Origin: Marsupella aquatica
Lineage: Eukaryota > Marchantiophyta
DNA: 64,000 bases
Direction of reading: 5' to 3'
Assembly (NCBI GenBank): GCA_973895155.1
Contig: OZ316898.1
Coordinates: forward strand, 2,170,001-2,234,000
Within the stretch, counting starts at the first letter, position 1; the number at the start of each line of letters is the position of its first letter. Made by a program: the position numbers and the translations under genes. Shown here one piece after another: positions 35,301-47,918 of this stretch. Under the pieces are notes generated by a model that saw nothing but the letters and a program-made list of their open reading frames with translations, ran no database searches and had not been told where the DNA came from.

Positions 35301-37664
35301 TGCAACCATGTACTGCAATGTGCATGAAGTGAATCCAATCTGGTTAGGTCAATTCCCCAAACTTGCTTGTGTTGGTTGTTTTCCAGAAGTAAACCCAAAG
35401 TTTTGGGAATTGTCTTGCAAAGCTCTACTTTTGGAAGTAATTGTCTTTCAGACCTGTAGTTTTGGCCATTTGCTCTGCTTGAACAGTCACATGGTCATTT
35501 GAAACCCAAAATGTTTTAAATGTGGAAGGAAAATAACATGAATGTTGTCTTCAGAAGCCAAACCCAATGTTTTTAAGTGTAACAGGAAGACAACATCAAT
35601 GTTGCCTTCTAGAAACCTAAACGTTTGGCCCTGCTTGAATAGTTTTCATCCATATATCCTTTTAATATCCTTTTAAGAAAAGGTAGCCATGCATTACACC
35701 ATCATTCTCCTCATAAAATAAGTAACCCATTATGGACAGAACAATTACACACACACACACTGGAGATAGTTGAAATGGAAATCCTTTTTTAGGGTCTCAT
35801 ACAGTTTTACGGTGACACATTACATGGTCCACTGAAGTTACCCCTGAAGCTATGTACTGAAGTTACTGTTGGCGTCTTCATTCACACTACTGGTGGCGGT
35901 TGAAGCTACTAAAGAAACATTCCTGACTGAACTGGGAAGGATGTTTTAAAAGTTGGTTGATAGATTGCCAACCTCAACTTGTGGCATTTGCATTGCTTGC
36001 TACTGTTGCTCTGCCTCATTCTCTCTGCTGACTGTTGGATTTTTGTCCGCTTTTGCTCTCCGTTGACACTATGGTGTTGTTCTTCAAATGGAAAATTGCC
36101 ATCTATAGGGTGCACATTAAAAACCCCTACTGTCATTTTGCACCCTAGCAATAGGGCAAACCTTCTATCCATTTAACATCACCTTCACCTTTTAGTAACT
36201 TTTGAGATTTGGATTGCATCTACAAGAGTATCTGCAGCCAGGCAATAATATAACATGGGGCAATTTTTCAACACTGACTTAAAAATTTGTCAAGTACCTG
36301 CAATGATTGTCAAGTACTTGCAATGATTCTGGAGTAAAATAATGTGAATAAGAACTTAACGCAACACACTAAATCAAACGGACAGTCTCTCACAAGAGGT
36401 GTCTAGTGAGGAGTCCAAACTAGAATGAAATAAAGAGCACAATGTGAGACACAAGCAAATGAGCCTCATGGAAGGAATAACAATATTACTGTCCACTACG
36501 CCTGTGCCACAAGCTTGGGACTAAAGAAACAAGGAGAAAGGTACTTTACAGTTCAGTATCAACCTGCATGTTGAACTAGACATGCCGAGGAAACCAAGAG
36601 AAGAGATAGAGTCTTTGATTGCAATTCCACGAACTAAACACAAATATTGTGAATGAGAATAAGATGTGAATAAAATATGCCTCTGATTCAAGATGCGCCT
36701 CTACACCCCCTGACTGTGATATGCAAAATGCAATGAATGCCCAGTCCCTACCTAAACCCACATCTACTTGACAAAAGATCAATAAATTGCAAGAGAAATG
36801 ATCAAGAACCCAATGTTACTGAGCAAAGGTGGCCCCAAACCCTAAAGTGATATGTAGACGTAACTCATTATGTATTCATCCATAAACATTTTGGTAACCT
36901 AGTTGCAACCCCATGGTAGACTATGTTGTCAGCAAAAGGGACGGATAGTGGTGGGCTATGGCATACTACTCACAGTGGATATCATAGTTTTTTTTGCGTG
37001 GGATATCACACACAGGAATTGAATGTATAGAATCTGGGTAGGATGTACATTCTAATAAAAATTTCATGGGAGCACATCACCCCAAGTTTTAGGCATCTCG
37101 ATCATCATACATAAAAAACTGACACCTCAATACATATATTTGGAATGATGTTCAATGATTTAAATAAAACAATTTATTTTATCATCTGTTAGGAATAAAC
37201 CTAGACTGAATGAGACAATATCAACACAGGTGAATAACATCCATAGCCTCCGACACTGAAGGTACATGGTTCACTCCGTCTGGGCTATGTCCACGGCCAT
37301 GAAAAAATCCAGTAATCATCAACACGATTACACCTGCTCCATAGCCAACGTGCTAGAACTCCCCTCTCACCTCCTCACTCTCTCTCCTAGAGAATGAATT
37401 TTCAAGTGTGAGCACAAGTTTGTGTTCCTCTTGGATATACCCCTCCCATGGTCTATGGGAACCTGGAATTCAAACTAGTGCTATCTTAGTCTATTGAAGT
37501 TTACATAGTACTATGGAAGTATGTAGGTTATACTAGAGGCATATACTAACATCATGGCGTAAAACACATTAAGGATGAAAGCTAACCTCAAGGCTAATTA
37601 ATGCTAATCGGCATTAATTGTCCTGTTAGCGCTGCCCAAATAAGTAGCTGGCATGAGAGGTAGG
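32320..37664. other. Long gene-free region after KCS
   Basis: No gene recognised. Near 34869-35070 the motif GCTGGGTTTCT-CAGAAT occurs twice 83 bp apart with a third diverged copy. Near 35520-35630 a short GAAGACAACAT-AATGTTG motif repeats. A short AC run lies at about 35748-35761. The KCS 3' untranslated region is presumably at the left end. Confidence 0.4.
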
Positions 37665-37795
37665 TGCCGTCAGCTGCCCTAGGCCGGATGGTAACACAGC
37701 TCATTGCAGCTGGGCAAGTCCAAGTTCGAATTCTGTCGGTTAAAAAATGTTTTAACATTGACCCCACTGAAAAGTGGGGTTCATTCATTTCTATT
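37665..37795 (+). repeat. tRNA-like SINE copy
   Basis: GGCCGGATGGTAACACAGC, then a B-box-like AAGTTCGAATTC (37723-37735), then GTTTTAACATTGACCCCACT (37749-37768), the same tail as the copy at 7.83 kb in opposite orientation. It does not fold as a true tRNA by eye. Confidence 0.5.
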
Positions 37796-40069
37796 GTTAC
37801 TTCCAAAAAAACTAGGACTAGGTTACAGTTGTGCAGGGGAGACTGTTTATGAATCTTGACGTTGGGTTTTGTCATGGATTAAAATGACATAGTATATCCC
37901 ATATTATCACATGTTAATGTGTAATTCCTCGGACCCAAATTTTAGGGGCCCCGATAACTGCACATCAAAATAGTACATATCTGGTTTAGAATATCATTCC
38001 ATACTATGATAAACTTCTTTTTGTTCCTTAAATAAGAGAGTGCACACGGTTTATTAACACATTTTGATGTGTGATTATTGTGTGAAATTTTAGAGTAGGG
38101 GTAATGAGTGATCGTGACATGAAATAACATAATACACCTGAATTGAATTTATCATGGTCTTAAATGAAATAACAGCACACCCTATATTATAACATTTTGA
38201 TATGTAATTATGGTGATCCAAATTTTAGAGCAAGAGGTTCACGTATATACCTGTCAGAGTGGATATGGTGGAGACGTCCATACAGAGACCATGTTGAAGA
38301 GAACTTGCCAGATTGTAATACTATAAACACCCTACCAACCAAGTGCTTCAGTTCCTTGCCAAAATAAAAGTTCTTGAGATATGACGTATTGTTCTGTTGG
38401 ACTCTATTTGAAGGACATTGAGAAAACCAATAATGTCCACCCACCCTCAGGGGTTGTTATTGAGTCATAGAGATGATCATTGGCACAGCCATCATAGCTC
38501 TAGCACGCATTCATTTTTCCTGGCAGCCAAGTGATTAGTAGCATTCGTACATGTATGCAATTTACTATGCCAGATTTTTTGGAAACTGAAAAGCAGGCAG
38601 CGGGTAAAATCATTCTTCACTAAGCAATTTAAGGGGATGACACTTTTGGATGTGTATTTTTCAGGAACCTGCTTTGTTCATTCCTTTCCATGCCCTCGAT
38701 AAAAGAAAAAGAAAGTCGCACCTAGTGTGTCTTTGAACATGCCACCTCGTAATCTCAACTGAGCTCCAATACCACTAGGTCACACACTATTTAGGTGCAT
38801 CAATTCTCCCTGTTCATAATCATTTAAATTTTTATAGTTATTTTATATTATTCCTGAATAAGTTAAAACAGTCAAACATTAAAATCTACTCAAAAATCTG
38901 TGCTCTTCTCAAAATTGAACAGGGACCCAAAAATGTGGCTTGCCAAGTGGGACTTGAATGGAGACTTATAAGTTTTGGGTTAAAATGTGGTAACTACCTG
39001 TTCACTTTCTCTCTGAGATTTCACAAATCTCCCCTATCACACCATTCTAGGTAGTGTTAGAGTGTATTGTACTATCTAGATCTGTATGTTTAGTATGTAT
39101 GCTATATGAGCCGATAAGGTTCTGTTAGGTTTGGGTGAGAAGGTAGTCCTCTCTTTTGAGGCATCGAAAGGTTATCTTTCGATATTGAGCCTTGGAGAGA
39201 AAATCTCGGGTGGTGGCTATGGTGGCTGAGAGCTCTCTCTATGTAGCGTGGATTCTTTGAGTGCAAGGTGCGTTGGCTCGACATATGTGTGTGATCAGAT
39301 CGGACGGGATTGAGTGCATTTTGGCATCCATCGTGATTCAATTCTATTGAGATTATTGTGAATTTTGGACATGTGTGGACATGAGTTCCACTTGTATTCC
39401 ACTCTCTCATGTTTGTGATGTGGATGTGTGACTATGTTTGGATGTATGTGACAAGCGAAGTGTATGCGCATGACACCCCTTAAATGTTTTTTGAAGGTAC
39501 AAAGCCATGCTGAAGTCATAGCATGATTGAATGTGCTGAAAACCCTAGCCCAGATATTGATAACACCAATTTCCCATTTACACTAAATAGATTGAAGCTA
39601 ATAAACTTGCAACCAGAGCCGGTAGGATGGTGGAGTTAACTAGATTGTAACTCACTAAGAGTAATTTTGGAGCCATCCCTGGAAGGAAGCCCCCCAATAT
39701 CCACAATCCCTTAAACCAAAAGTTTGGGTTCCATTTCAGGTAGCCCATAATACTCGTCAAGAACTATAATCCAATGTTCCACCTTTTTATGCAGTGGTAG
39801 TCTTCTGAATTTGAAGGGTCCAAAAAGTAAAGAACCTGACCAAAGAGAAGGAATAAACCAAAATATAATTATATTTAGTGTGAAAGAAAGAGTGACAGGT
39901 TTTTCCAAGCAAGAAATAAAGGGACTACCAATGCACCATAATCAAATACTTTATGGACCATCTATGGATAGTACCATCCATGCATAGAAAATACTCCTCT
40001 CCATGCCTAGACATAGAGTACTTCTATGATAGTCTATGTCATACCAGGAGTTTAATTGATTACAGATAT
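37796..40069. other. AT-rich intergenic region
   Basis: Nothing recognised on either strand. Confidence 0.4.
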
Positions 40070-40745
40070 TTTGTTACCTGATGATACTTTGCGGTTGCTG
40101 TTGCACATTTTTGGCTTCACGACATCTTTAAATACTGGATAATATTTGTTGCGCAATTATTTTTTAATAAATAAAATCTTTTACTCAATGATATTTTTTT
40201 CAAGAACATCTTTAGTATAAAATCATCTAATATGCATCTACATCTTTTGCCAAATGTTACCTTGTATTATTTATACATCTTTTGCGCAATGATATCTTTT
40301 ACTTAACAATATCTTTTGAAGAACAATATATTTTATTTAAACTATGGACATTTTTTGCACAACATCTATTACTAACAACATTTAATGCAACTACATATTT
40401 GACTTCAGAACATCTTTGACTAATGATATTTTTTTACTTGATGACATCATTGACATTCTAACATCTTTTTATTTGACTACATCTTGGACATAATAACATT
40501 ATTGGTATCACGATATTGTTTTTTTTTACTACAACTTTCACATAATGACATCTTTTTACTTGACAACATCTTTGACAACACGTAATTTTTTTCTAAATGA
40601 TATCTTTTTCACTTCACAATATCTTTGGAGACATGATTTCTTTTTTCTTGACTACATCTTTTTAGCTATGATATCTTTAACATAACACATCTTTTGTACA
40701 ACACAAGTATATTGAGCTAGTACATCTTTTGTATAACACACGTAT
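40070..40745 (+). repeat. Decayed AT-rich tandem array of ACATCTTT motifs
   Basis: Around two dozen copies of (A/G)(A/C/T)(C/T)ATCTTT, spaced about 18-35 bp with TTGAC, TGATAT and ACTTGA between them. Too diverged for a precise unit; reads as an old minisatellite. Confidence 0.6.
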
Positions 40746-42384
40746 ATTGCTAGTTTCACAGACAGGACAATTGTGCATTTGAATAATGGCTTGATTATTA
40801 ATTGCCATCCCATTAATCCACGGCAGGGGCAATCAACTGCTAATGACTGTAGATCTCACCAAAACCTCTGTTCCTCAAACAGGCAGACACAGAGAGAAGT
40901 GGTCATCTATTACATTAAATTGTATTATATTGATTAAATGCAGTTATAAGAATCATATAAAAAACCAAAATGGGGGTTGCGAAAGGTAGTTTCACTTTTA
41001 TATACACAAAAGTGGCTTTAGTGAATGGAATCCTCATAAGTGCGCAAGTGGATAGAGTGAACCATAAAACAATTTTACCAGTTGTTCGTGGGCCCGGAAT
41101 CTCGCTTATGGGGACGTCAGAAAAGAAAAATGATTGGCTGTTCATAATCTTGAACCCAAGTGGATATGCTTTGCAGTTTGGAAGTTAATACTTGGGTGGA
41201 CCATAATGTTTGACCTGGGTACTCTGATGGACCAAGCACTTGTTGAAGTCCAAAAAGGTGAGCACTTGAACAAAGGAATGATGCTCTCTGCGTAAAATAT
41301 AATCTTTCAGAGCAGTCCATCTGGGTTGCAACAGCCTATCCGAGTATGTTGTCAAATATTGGCAAACTCCAGTTTCTGTTTTGTTGTAAAGGACTCCATA
41401 AACTTTTCGAGACAAAAAGAACTTTTGGAAACAAGTGAAGTTTCCTCATGCCCTTGGCAAAAGAAAAAGTGGACTCTACCTCCCCAGGTACCCGCCTTTG
41501 CATGAGAAACAACAAAATAAAACTCATCTCAACCTTGCTGGGCACCTACGTCCTATCCACTTGCAGCTGGCAGGCGGGAAAGGTACTGTCATGCCATTTA
41601 GGTTGCACTTAAAGTATATAATTATTAAAATATTGGGGTCGTGAAACCTCAACAGAATTTTGTAACAAAATACTTGATTAGGCAATGGAAACACACCTTG
41701 ACCAGGTCCCTTCTTTTGATAGTGACTTCAGCTCTTGCACATTCCCTGCAAAGCAACCCCTCTAACCTTTGGAGTGCGAACTCTAACTTTTGGAGTGTGA
41801 ACACTTAAACTGCCTAGTACCCTGTAGCCCTCTTGTCCATGCCAGCCTATTGTTAAGGTTTTGCATTTTGCCAAAGTGGAGAATGTGACTTGGTGTTGAA
41901 TAGAATATTGTAATAATATTCCATATATGATTCCTAGATTAATTTTTGACCATTAGATCTCCTTAGATTTGAGAATTGTCAGATTCTAACAAAAGTGGCT
42001 AATGGAGACAGAAAACACTAGCTAATTCTTGCCAAAAATGACTAATAATTATTAGCAGGGTCATTTTTGGCTAAATTCCAGAGGTTCTAGCCTAAACCTT
42101 GTTCCTAAAATGTTTGGAGACACTTCCTGGTTGTCACCAGTCAACTTTTACTCAATTTCTGGTCATAGGGTTACAAGCTAGTAACTCCAGCCTAGACTGC
42201 CCTTATCCTTCACGTAATGTGACCATACAAACTTTATGCGACTAGGAGGTTTCTAGATGCACCATAAATGCCACAAGTGCAAATGAAAACAAGAATAGAA
42301 AAGGAACACCTGGTGGGCACCCACCTTCTACACGTGGGCAGGGCAGGTTGTGGTAATTACACATAGAAAAACAATAGCTAATTA
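40746..42384. other. Intergenic region with a copy of a dispersed repeat
   Basis: No gene. About 41940-42070 (TTTTTGACCATTAGATCTCC, AGTGGCTAATGG, TTGCCAAAAATG) resembles the MITE-like unit at 56.9-57.1 kb. About 42118-42200 resembles the tandem units at 44.05-44.30 kb. Confidence 0.5.
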
Positions 42385-43270
42385 TTACTAGGCATTTACT
42401 CTCAGGTCTAGATCGAGTCAACATTGTAACCATAGTTTGGCTAACCATAGTAGCTGACTTGGTTAGGTTAGTCATGCTGCATCCCTTATACCCAAGAAAC
42501 TTTTGCTTGTGGAACAAGAACTTAGGCTCATTGTTATGAAACCACTTGAGACATAGGGAAAACTTGTGCTACAAAGATTTGATACACTTGACTAACCTAG
42601 AGTACAATAATGATTTTGTGTGTTCCTGCGACTATATGTAGCGTCATGGAAGGTGAATCACATATCTCTATGTGTCTATTATTTGTTCATTGGATGATCA
42701 TGTGTGTGCCATTGTGAGTTGCATCTTTGTTGAACAAATATACAGAACAAACTATGGCAGGCCTATGATCATCCAATGCACAATAGTTGACACATCAAGA
42801 TATGTGGCACCTCAACTGAGGCTGAGTCCACGAAAATGCACAAGAATTTTACAACACTTTACGCCCATTAGCCATACTTAATACATGTCTAGAACTCTCT
42901 ATCTCTCAACCGGCTCCGTAATAATGAACCTGAGTTCAGTTTGCCTTAAGTATGATTTCGATCGTAACTCTAGACCTAAGAGTAAATGCTTAACAATCTT
43001 CTCATTGACTCTGGTCTAGGAGAGGGTAATAATGCTAACATATATAATTCCTTAGTGAGAAATTATGGACAAAAACCCTAAACCCTAATACACACAAAAT
43101 CAAGCTCATTATTAAGCCAATTGATTACGATAACTTGATATGGTGGACGGACCTAGAGTGCAGTAAAGCTCTTGTGTGTTCGTGTGAATGTAGCCTCAAC
43201 TGAGGTGAACCACATATCTCTCTTTGTTGACTATTTGTGTGTTGGATGATCATAGGCTTGACGTTGTAAT
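42385..43270. repeat. Compound foldback element
   Basis: 42598-42720 is the inverted counterpart of about 42750-42870, around a loop near 42735 (TTGGATGATCAT against ATGATCATCCAA). Outside it, 42388-42425 (GGCATTTACTCTCAGGTCTAGA) is inverted at 42965-42995. A third arm at about 43095-43270 repeats the left arm directly (GGTGAACCACATATCTCT, TTGGATGATCATAGGC). Arms are diverged; no coding capacity. Confidence 0.65.
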
Positions 43271-43639
43271 TATGCTCTTTCTTACCCGTAGAAATACATG
43301 CTCAAGGGAGCCTCCCTAGCAGTTTGATTAATATAACCACATTTCTTTCCAACCAAACGATGGACCTACTTAAAGGTATCACTGTGCACCCTTGTGTGCA
43401 CCTTCTCAGTGTCACCTTGTCACTCTCTCTCTAAACTTGCACACTCCTTGAAATCTGACTAGCCGATTTCCCGGTCATCTCACTTATGCTCAACAACACT
43501 TCCACTCAACATCACTTATTATGGGCGCATGCATTGGGCTACTAATGATTTAAAGAGAACAATGGGTTTATCATGATATGGAAACAAATAGGGCTTGCCT
43601 CTTAGCACACCTTATGCACATTAGCTCTTTTTGATGTGC

Positions 43640-44030
43640 AATCCTTGTCAGGAAGAAAGGTTTTGTGTAACCATTTCTACTGGGTGGTACCATTTCCATA
43701 ACCTTGTGCCTGAAAAGTAATACCCAATAATCTTTTTTGCCGGGCAAGTATTAGGAATGATAATGAATGTTTGGGCTGAGTGTGAAACCTTTTCCCACAA
43801 AGCTCAAATGTAATTCCTGTCATGAAGAAAGGTTATTGGTGTGTAAATTTTTCTACTAGATGCCACCATTTCCATAACCCTGTGCCCATAAAGTCTTGCC
43901 CCATAAAGTCTTGTCCCATAAACTTTTTCCTGGGCAGGTGTAATCTTTTTGTGGGGTAGGTATTAAGTATGATAATGACTATTTGGGCTGGGGTTCTAGT
44001 CTGAAACTTGTTCTCACAAAACTCAGAAAA
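43640..44030 (+). repeat. About 170-210-bp tandem duplication
   Basis: Both copies share GAAGAAAGGTT, CCATTTCCATAACC and ATGATAATGA-TATTTGGGCTG, with insertions in the second, where CCATAAAGTCTTG is itself repeated. Confidence 0.7.
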
Positions 44031-44049
44031 ACTTGCTAGCTACTGCAGG

Positions 44050-44296
44050 TTAATATTTTCTCATTTTCTGGTCACACGGTTACAAACTAGTAACCTCAAT
44101 CCAAACCATGGTTACCCTATACTGCCCAGCTGCAGGTCAGCACTTCCTCACCTTCTGGTCAGAGGGTTACAGACTACAGTAGTAACCCCAGACCGAACCA
44201 TGGTTACCCTATACTTCCCTGCTGCCGGGGTCAGCATTTCCTCAGTTTCTGGTAAGAGGGTTAGAGTCTAGTAACCCCATAGTCCCATACCAAACC
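44050..44296 (+). repeat. About 85-95-bp tandem repeat, three copies
   Basis: Units carry TTCCTCA-TTTCTGGT, GGGTTA-AGACTA, TAACCCCA and CCATGGTTACCCTATACT. The third is shortened. Confidence 0.75.
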
Positions 44297-45562
44297 TGAG
44301 GCGGGCAGGGCAGGCAAAAAGGGAGACTCAAGTCCAGTGCTGCCTCACGTGAGGAGCTGCCAAATGCTGATTGGACACTGGAAAGATGGGAGTCTGCTAT
44401 CTATGCCGAAGTGGATAGGCATGACGGACGTGCTCATTCAATCAGACAAATCCGAAACTGTTTCTTCTAATCTTCTTCCACCAAACCCAAGTCCTGTACA
44501 ATCGAGCAATCGCTCACCCATCGTGTCAAATCCGATAATCGCTGCAGATGCAGGAATGGATAAACACTGAAGTGCTTCATTATGACTGCTCACTGTGAGC
44601 AGAAGTGACGGACGATCGATTTCGAACAAGAACGAACAAGAAAAGAGGCACACCCTCCCTCTCCCCTCGATCTATCGCAGACCCACTTCGTCGAAGCTCG
44701 TTGTTGGGACATTTTGGCTCGTGGAAAGACTTCATCGCGGAGAGAGCAACAGAGGAGAATTGCGTTCCCGGTAAGTAAAGCGTCGTCTCCATCCGGCCTT
44801 CTTTCTTCCTTCAATCTGTATGACCAGACCACTTCCTGGATGAGGGGACTTGTACAATTGATCGGGGAGACGGATTGAGAGAGAGAGGCAGGAATACAGG
44901 TTTCAAGCAACAAGGTGAGCGAGATGTGTGAAGGTTTGGAAGAGGACAGTCTGTGCTTTTGGTATGAGAGGAACTGTAGAGGCGGAACTCATTTCCAAAG
45001 GCGCCGTGCGTGAGACAGAGTGATTAATTGTTCGCTGTGAGGTTGTTTCATTTCGAAGGTTACGGACTGAAGGATGTATTCTTGTTTCAAAGCTCCCGTC
45101 CCATTGCAACGATTGTAGGTAGTTGAGTGAGGATATGTCTCAATTTCAGAGATACACAAGGAAGCAGGGTAGTTTCAAATCTTCATTCGATTTATTGACA
45201 ACAGTTGTCTACATAGCAGCAGACACAGAGTGAAGATAGCACTGCATTTATCGAAGTAAAATTCTTCAGTACCTGAGGTCCCCCAACGATTTACGGAGAT
45301 ACACATTCAAAAGCTACTGAAAGGAGGGAGGGAGCGCGTCTTGGAGCATTTCAGACCTCCGAATGAGAGTGAGGGTCACGAACGGAGAGCGCAGTCCAGA
45401 GTAATGTGGAAATTCTACTCAAGGCTGATTGACGAAGATTGATGATTGATTGCAAAGCAGGGATTTACACACACGAGGGGTTGTCGCCAGGAGGCGAACT
45501 TTGGTGGGCGTGGCACGGGTAGCAAGGAGTGGGAGGCAGAGAAATTCCGGTATCATCCGTCC

Positions 45563-47918
45563 ATGGGGCTTCAAGGACAGCTGAAGCCGAGCCGGAGTGA
45601 GGCCGGGGAGATTCTCAGCGAGGAAGAGCAGGCACAGTATGCGAAGCAGGTGGAGGAATTTCTGAAGGCAACGACTCCCGTTCGCGCTCTGAAACCTTCT
45701 CGCAGCGACCTGGAAGATGGTGCTTTGTTGCATGTTGACTCCGCCGCAGATCATAGCTCTTGCAAGGCAGAGCAGGACCGCTATAAAGAACTCGAGGCCT
45801 CTGGAGAGGTAGCACAGTAACGCTTTGCTATTTTAATTTTTTCCTTGAACGAATTGCCACTCTTTAATGTTGGAAGAACAGGAACCTGGTACAGAGAGGG
45901 CCACTCCGATGAGGTGAGGTCCAAGTGAGGGGGACAGTTTGAGAGAACCAATTCTTGCACCGGAAGACTTAGTCTTGTCATAATTTACTCACAATCGCAG
46001 CCGCCAAGGAGACCAAACTTAATGTGCAAGCGCAATATAGCTTTGCTTGATTGGCGACGGCATCTGTGGATGAGCTGATAAACGATGTTCACGATCTGAG
46101 ACAATGACAGCGGATGCGATTCGATTGTGGAATGCACAATGAATTGTCTAGATGCAGAAGAAATGCTGCGTGCAAAGTATTTCCTGGAACGTTGCGTTGC
46201 AACGATCTAACTGTGAGCATCGGATCGGAATCATCGGTTGGGTTCTGCTAATGAGTGAATGGATAGAGAGATCAACAAAAGCTTGGGGCGTTTCAGTCCT
46301 CGAATTGAGTGAATGGAAACATAGCTGGAATTCGTTGGTCCCCGTACGTTGCTGGACAATGACGGTGGACATGCGTGATCGGTCGGACTGATGACATGTC
46401 TCGACTCATCAAGCCAGCTAGTGAAGCTCATCCATCTTAAATAGCGGTGCTCCTTGTTCTGGACCAGGGAGCAGGAAGTTGTTGGGGTCTGTGAAGTGTA
46501 AAAGCTTTGCCGGGGCTGATGGATCATAGTATAATTATGTACTGTTTGTTCTCGTGGTCACTTGATGGTGGCGTTGTCATTCTATGACGTCAGGGTTGAT
46601 TCCTGGCAGTAGATGAATAACTCAAGGTCGATTGAGTTCATGAGGAGAACGATCATGGTGATATTAACACCATACATTGTCACAGCTGGGAATCGTACCT
46701 CCTTACGTCTAGCGCCTCATTGTTGCATCGTGGATTACCATTTCGAATGAGAGTACACCCTGACCTCGAAAGGATGTGTGGCAGAGTAGAAAACGGCAGG
46801 TGTACGAGTGGTTTGTGACCGAATTCTCCTCACGTAGTCGGATTAGAATGGACATGGGTAGCTCAGGAAACAGCGGGGACCCTTTGTGAAGACGAAAGAG
46901 CAAAAAGAGAGGTGAATCTCTGCTATGAAATTCACCGTTCGAAACAAAAAGAAAATGAAAGAAAGAAAGATGCGTCTGTTTCTCACCGTAACAGTGATCA
47001 GTTCCGTAGAATCTGATATAGAAGGAATTCTCGAAATTGCAGTTGTTGAAAACGGAAGGTGGAACGGTGAACGATGACAGCTACGTGGAGACGCTGTATT
47101 ATGATGGTTTGAACGCCGTCGACAAAAGTATGCATCACCAGGTACTCTTCATAAGCCGTCATTCTCAGATTATTTGATTCACTGCGCACCGTTCCGTATC
47201 CGCTTCAAACTTGAAGGGGCCAAGTCCTCCGGAAAACTTTCCAGTGAGTGCAGTACTTTTAGGCTTGGTGTTTTCTTCACACGAAATCAAGATCAGAGCC
47301 AAGATTTGGAGCTTTAGATTTTGATGGGCTCCCCTGAGCTGTCATGTGAGCTTAACTGTTGACTGTAAAGTTCCTACCTGCGCATTGATTCTTGTATCTG
47401 CTTATGAGTTGGGAATTTTGCTTGTGTCCAATCTGCAGACTGGGAGCGGTTTCATTGCCACAGATAAGGCAATTTTGTCATTCACGGTTGGAGATAATGG
47501 GGAGAAGGTCTTCCGAACCACTAACAAGACCAATCCTGCATGCAACGAGTGGCAGCCCGCCCCCCCCAAGGTCAGCCCAGTTATTCTTCCTCCTCAATAA
47601 ACATGACACACAGAGATCTCAACAAACATTAGAGATCGAGCTATGAGGAGTTCGATTTTGAAATAATGTCATCTTACTTTGCAGCGGAGAAGTTTGAAAC
47701 GAAAGCAATTGGCTGAAACTTTTGACTTGCAATCAGTGGGTTCTTGCTTCGAGTACATCGGATGTAGATACGAGATTGTCTTCAGAGATGATGCAGCGGT
47801 AGAAAGTAATATGTTCGCTTCGCTTTGTACTAATGATGAGCAGTTCGGTCCACGTTTGGTTCCCGAGTTGGTTCCTAATCCTGTACCGAGAATTAATCAA
47901 GATTACTCTGACAATTAA
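45563..47918 (+). CDS. Three-exon gene with twice-repeated KPSRS motif (possibly MEE59-like), 203 aa
   Basis: Exons 45563-45808, 47439-47570 and 47685-47918 join in phase 0 with GT-AG introns of 1,630 and 114 bp. The first exon reads MGLQGQLKPSRSEAGEILSE, then PVRALKPSRSDLEDG. Two KPSRS boxes about 40 residues apart recall a small plant family around Arabidopsis MEE59; this is from memory and weak. The second exon has FRTTNKTNPACNEWQPAPPK, the third a basic RRSLKRKQ and an acidic, proline-containing tail. The first exon stays open upstream to about 45446, so the start may be earlier or an upstream exon may exist. The exon 1 to 2 link rests only on phase; exons 2-3 could belong to another transcript. 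Biochemical function unknown. Confidence 0.5.

Larger units (their letters stand above)
43271..45562. other. Intergenic region with two tandem repeats, then a presumed 5' leader
   Basis: Two tandem blocks (43640-44030 and 44050-44296) are followed by less AT-rich DNA (44300-45560) with GAGAGAGAGG tracts and donor-like CCCG-GTAAGT at 44771. It is probably promoter and leader of the gene starting at 45563. Confidence 0.4.

Noticed and set aside
35748-35761. AC dinucleotide run
   Set aside because: Short ordinary microsatellite.
37665-37795. tRNA gene
   Set aside because: B-box-like sequence is present but the arms do not pair into a cloverleaf, and the tail is shared with another repeat copy.
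42598-43270. Direct repeats at 42.6 and 43.1 kb as LTRs of a small retrotransposon
   Set aside because: An inverted copy lies between them, and there is no primer-binding site, polypurine tract or target duplication.
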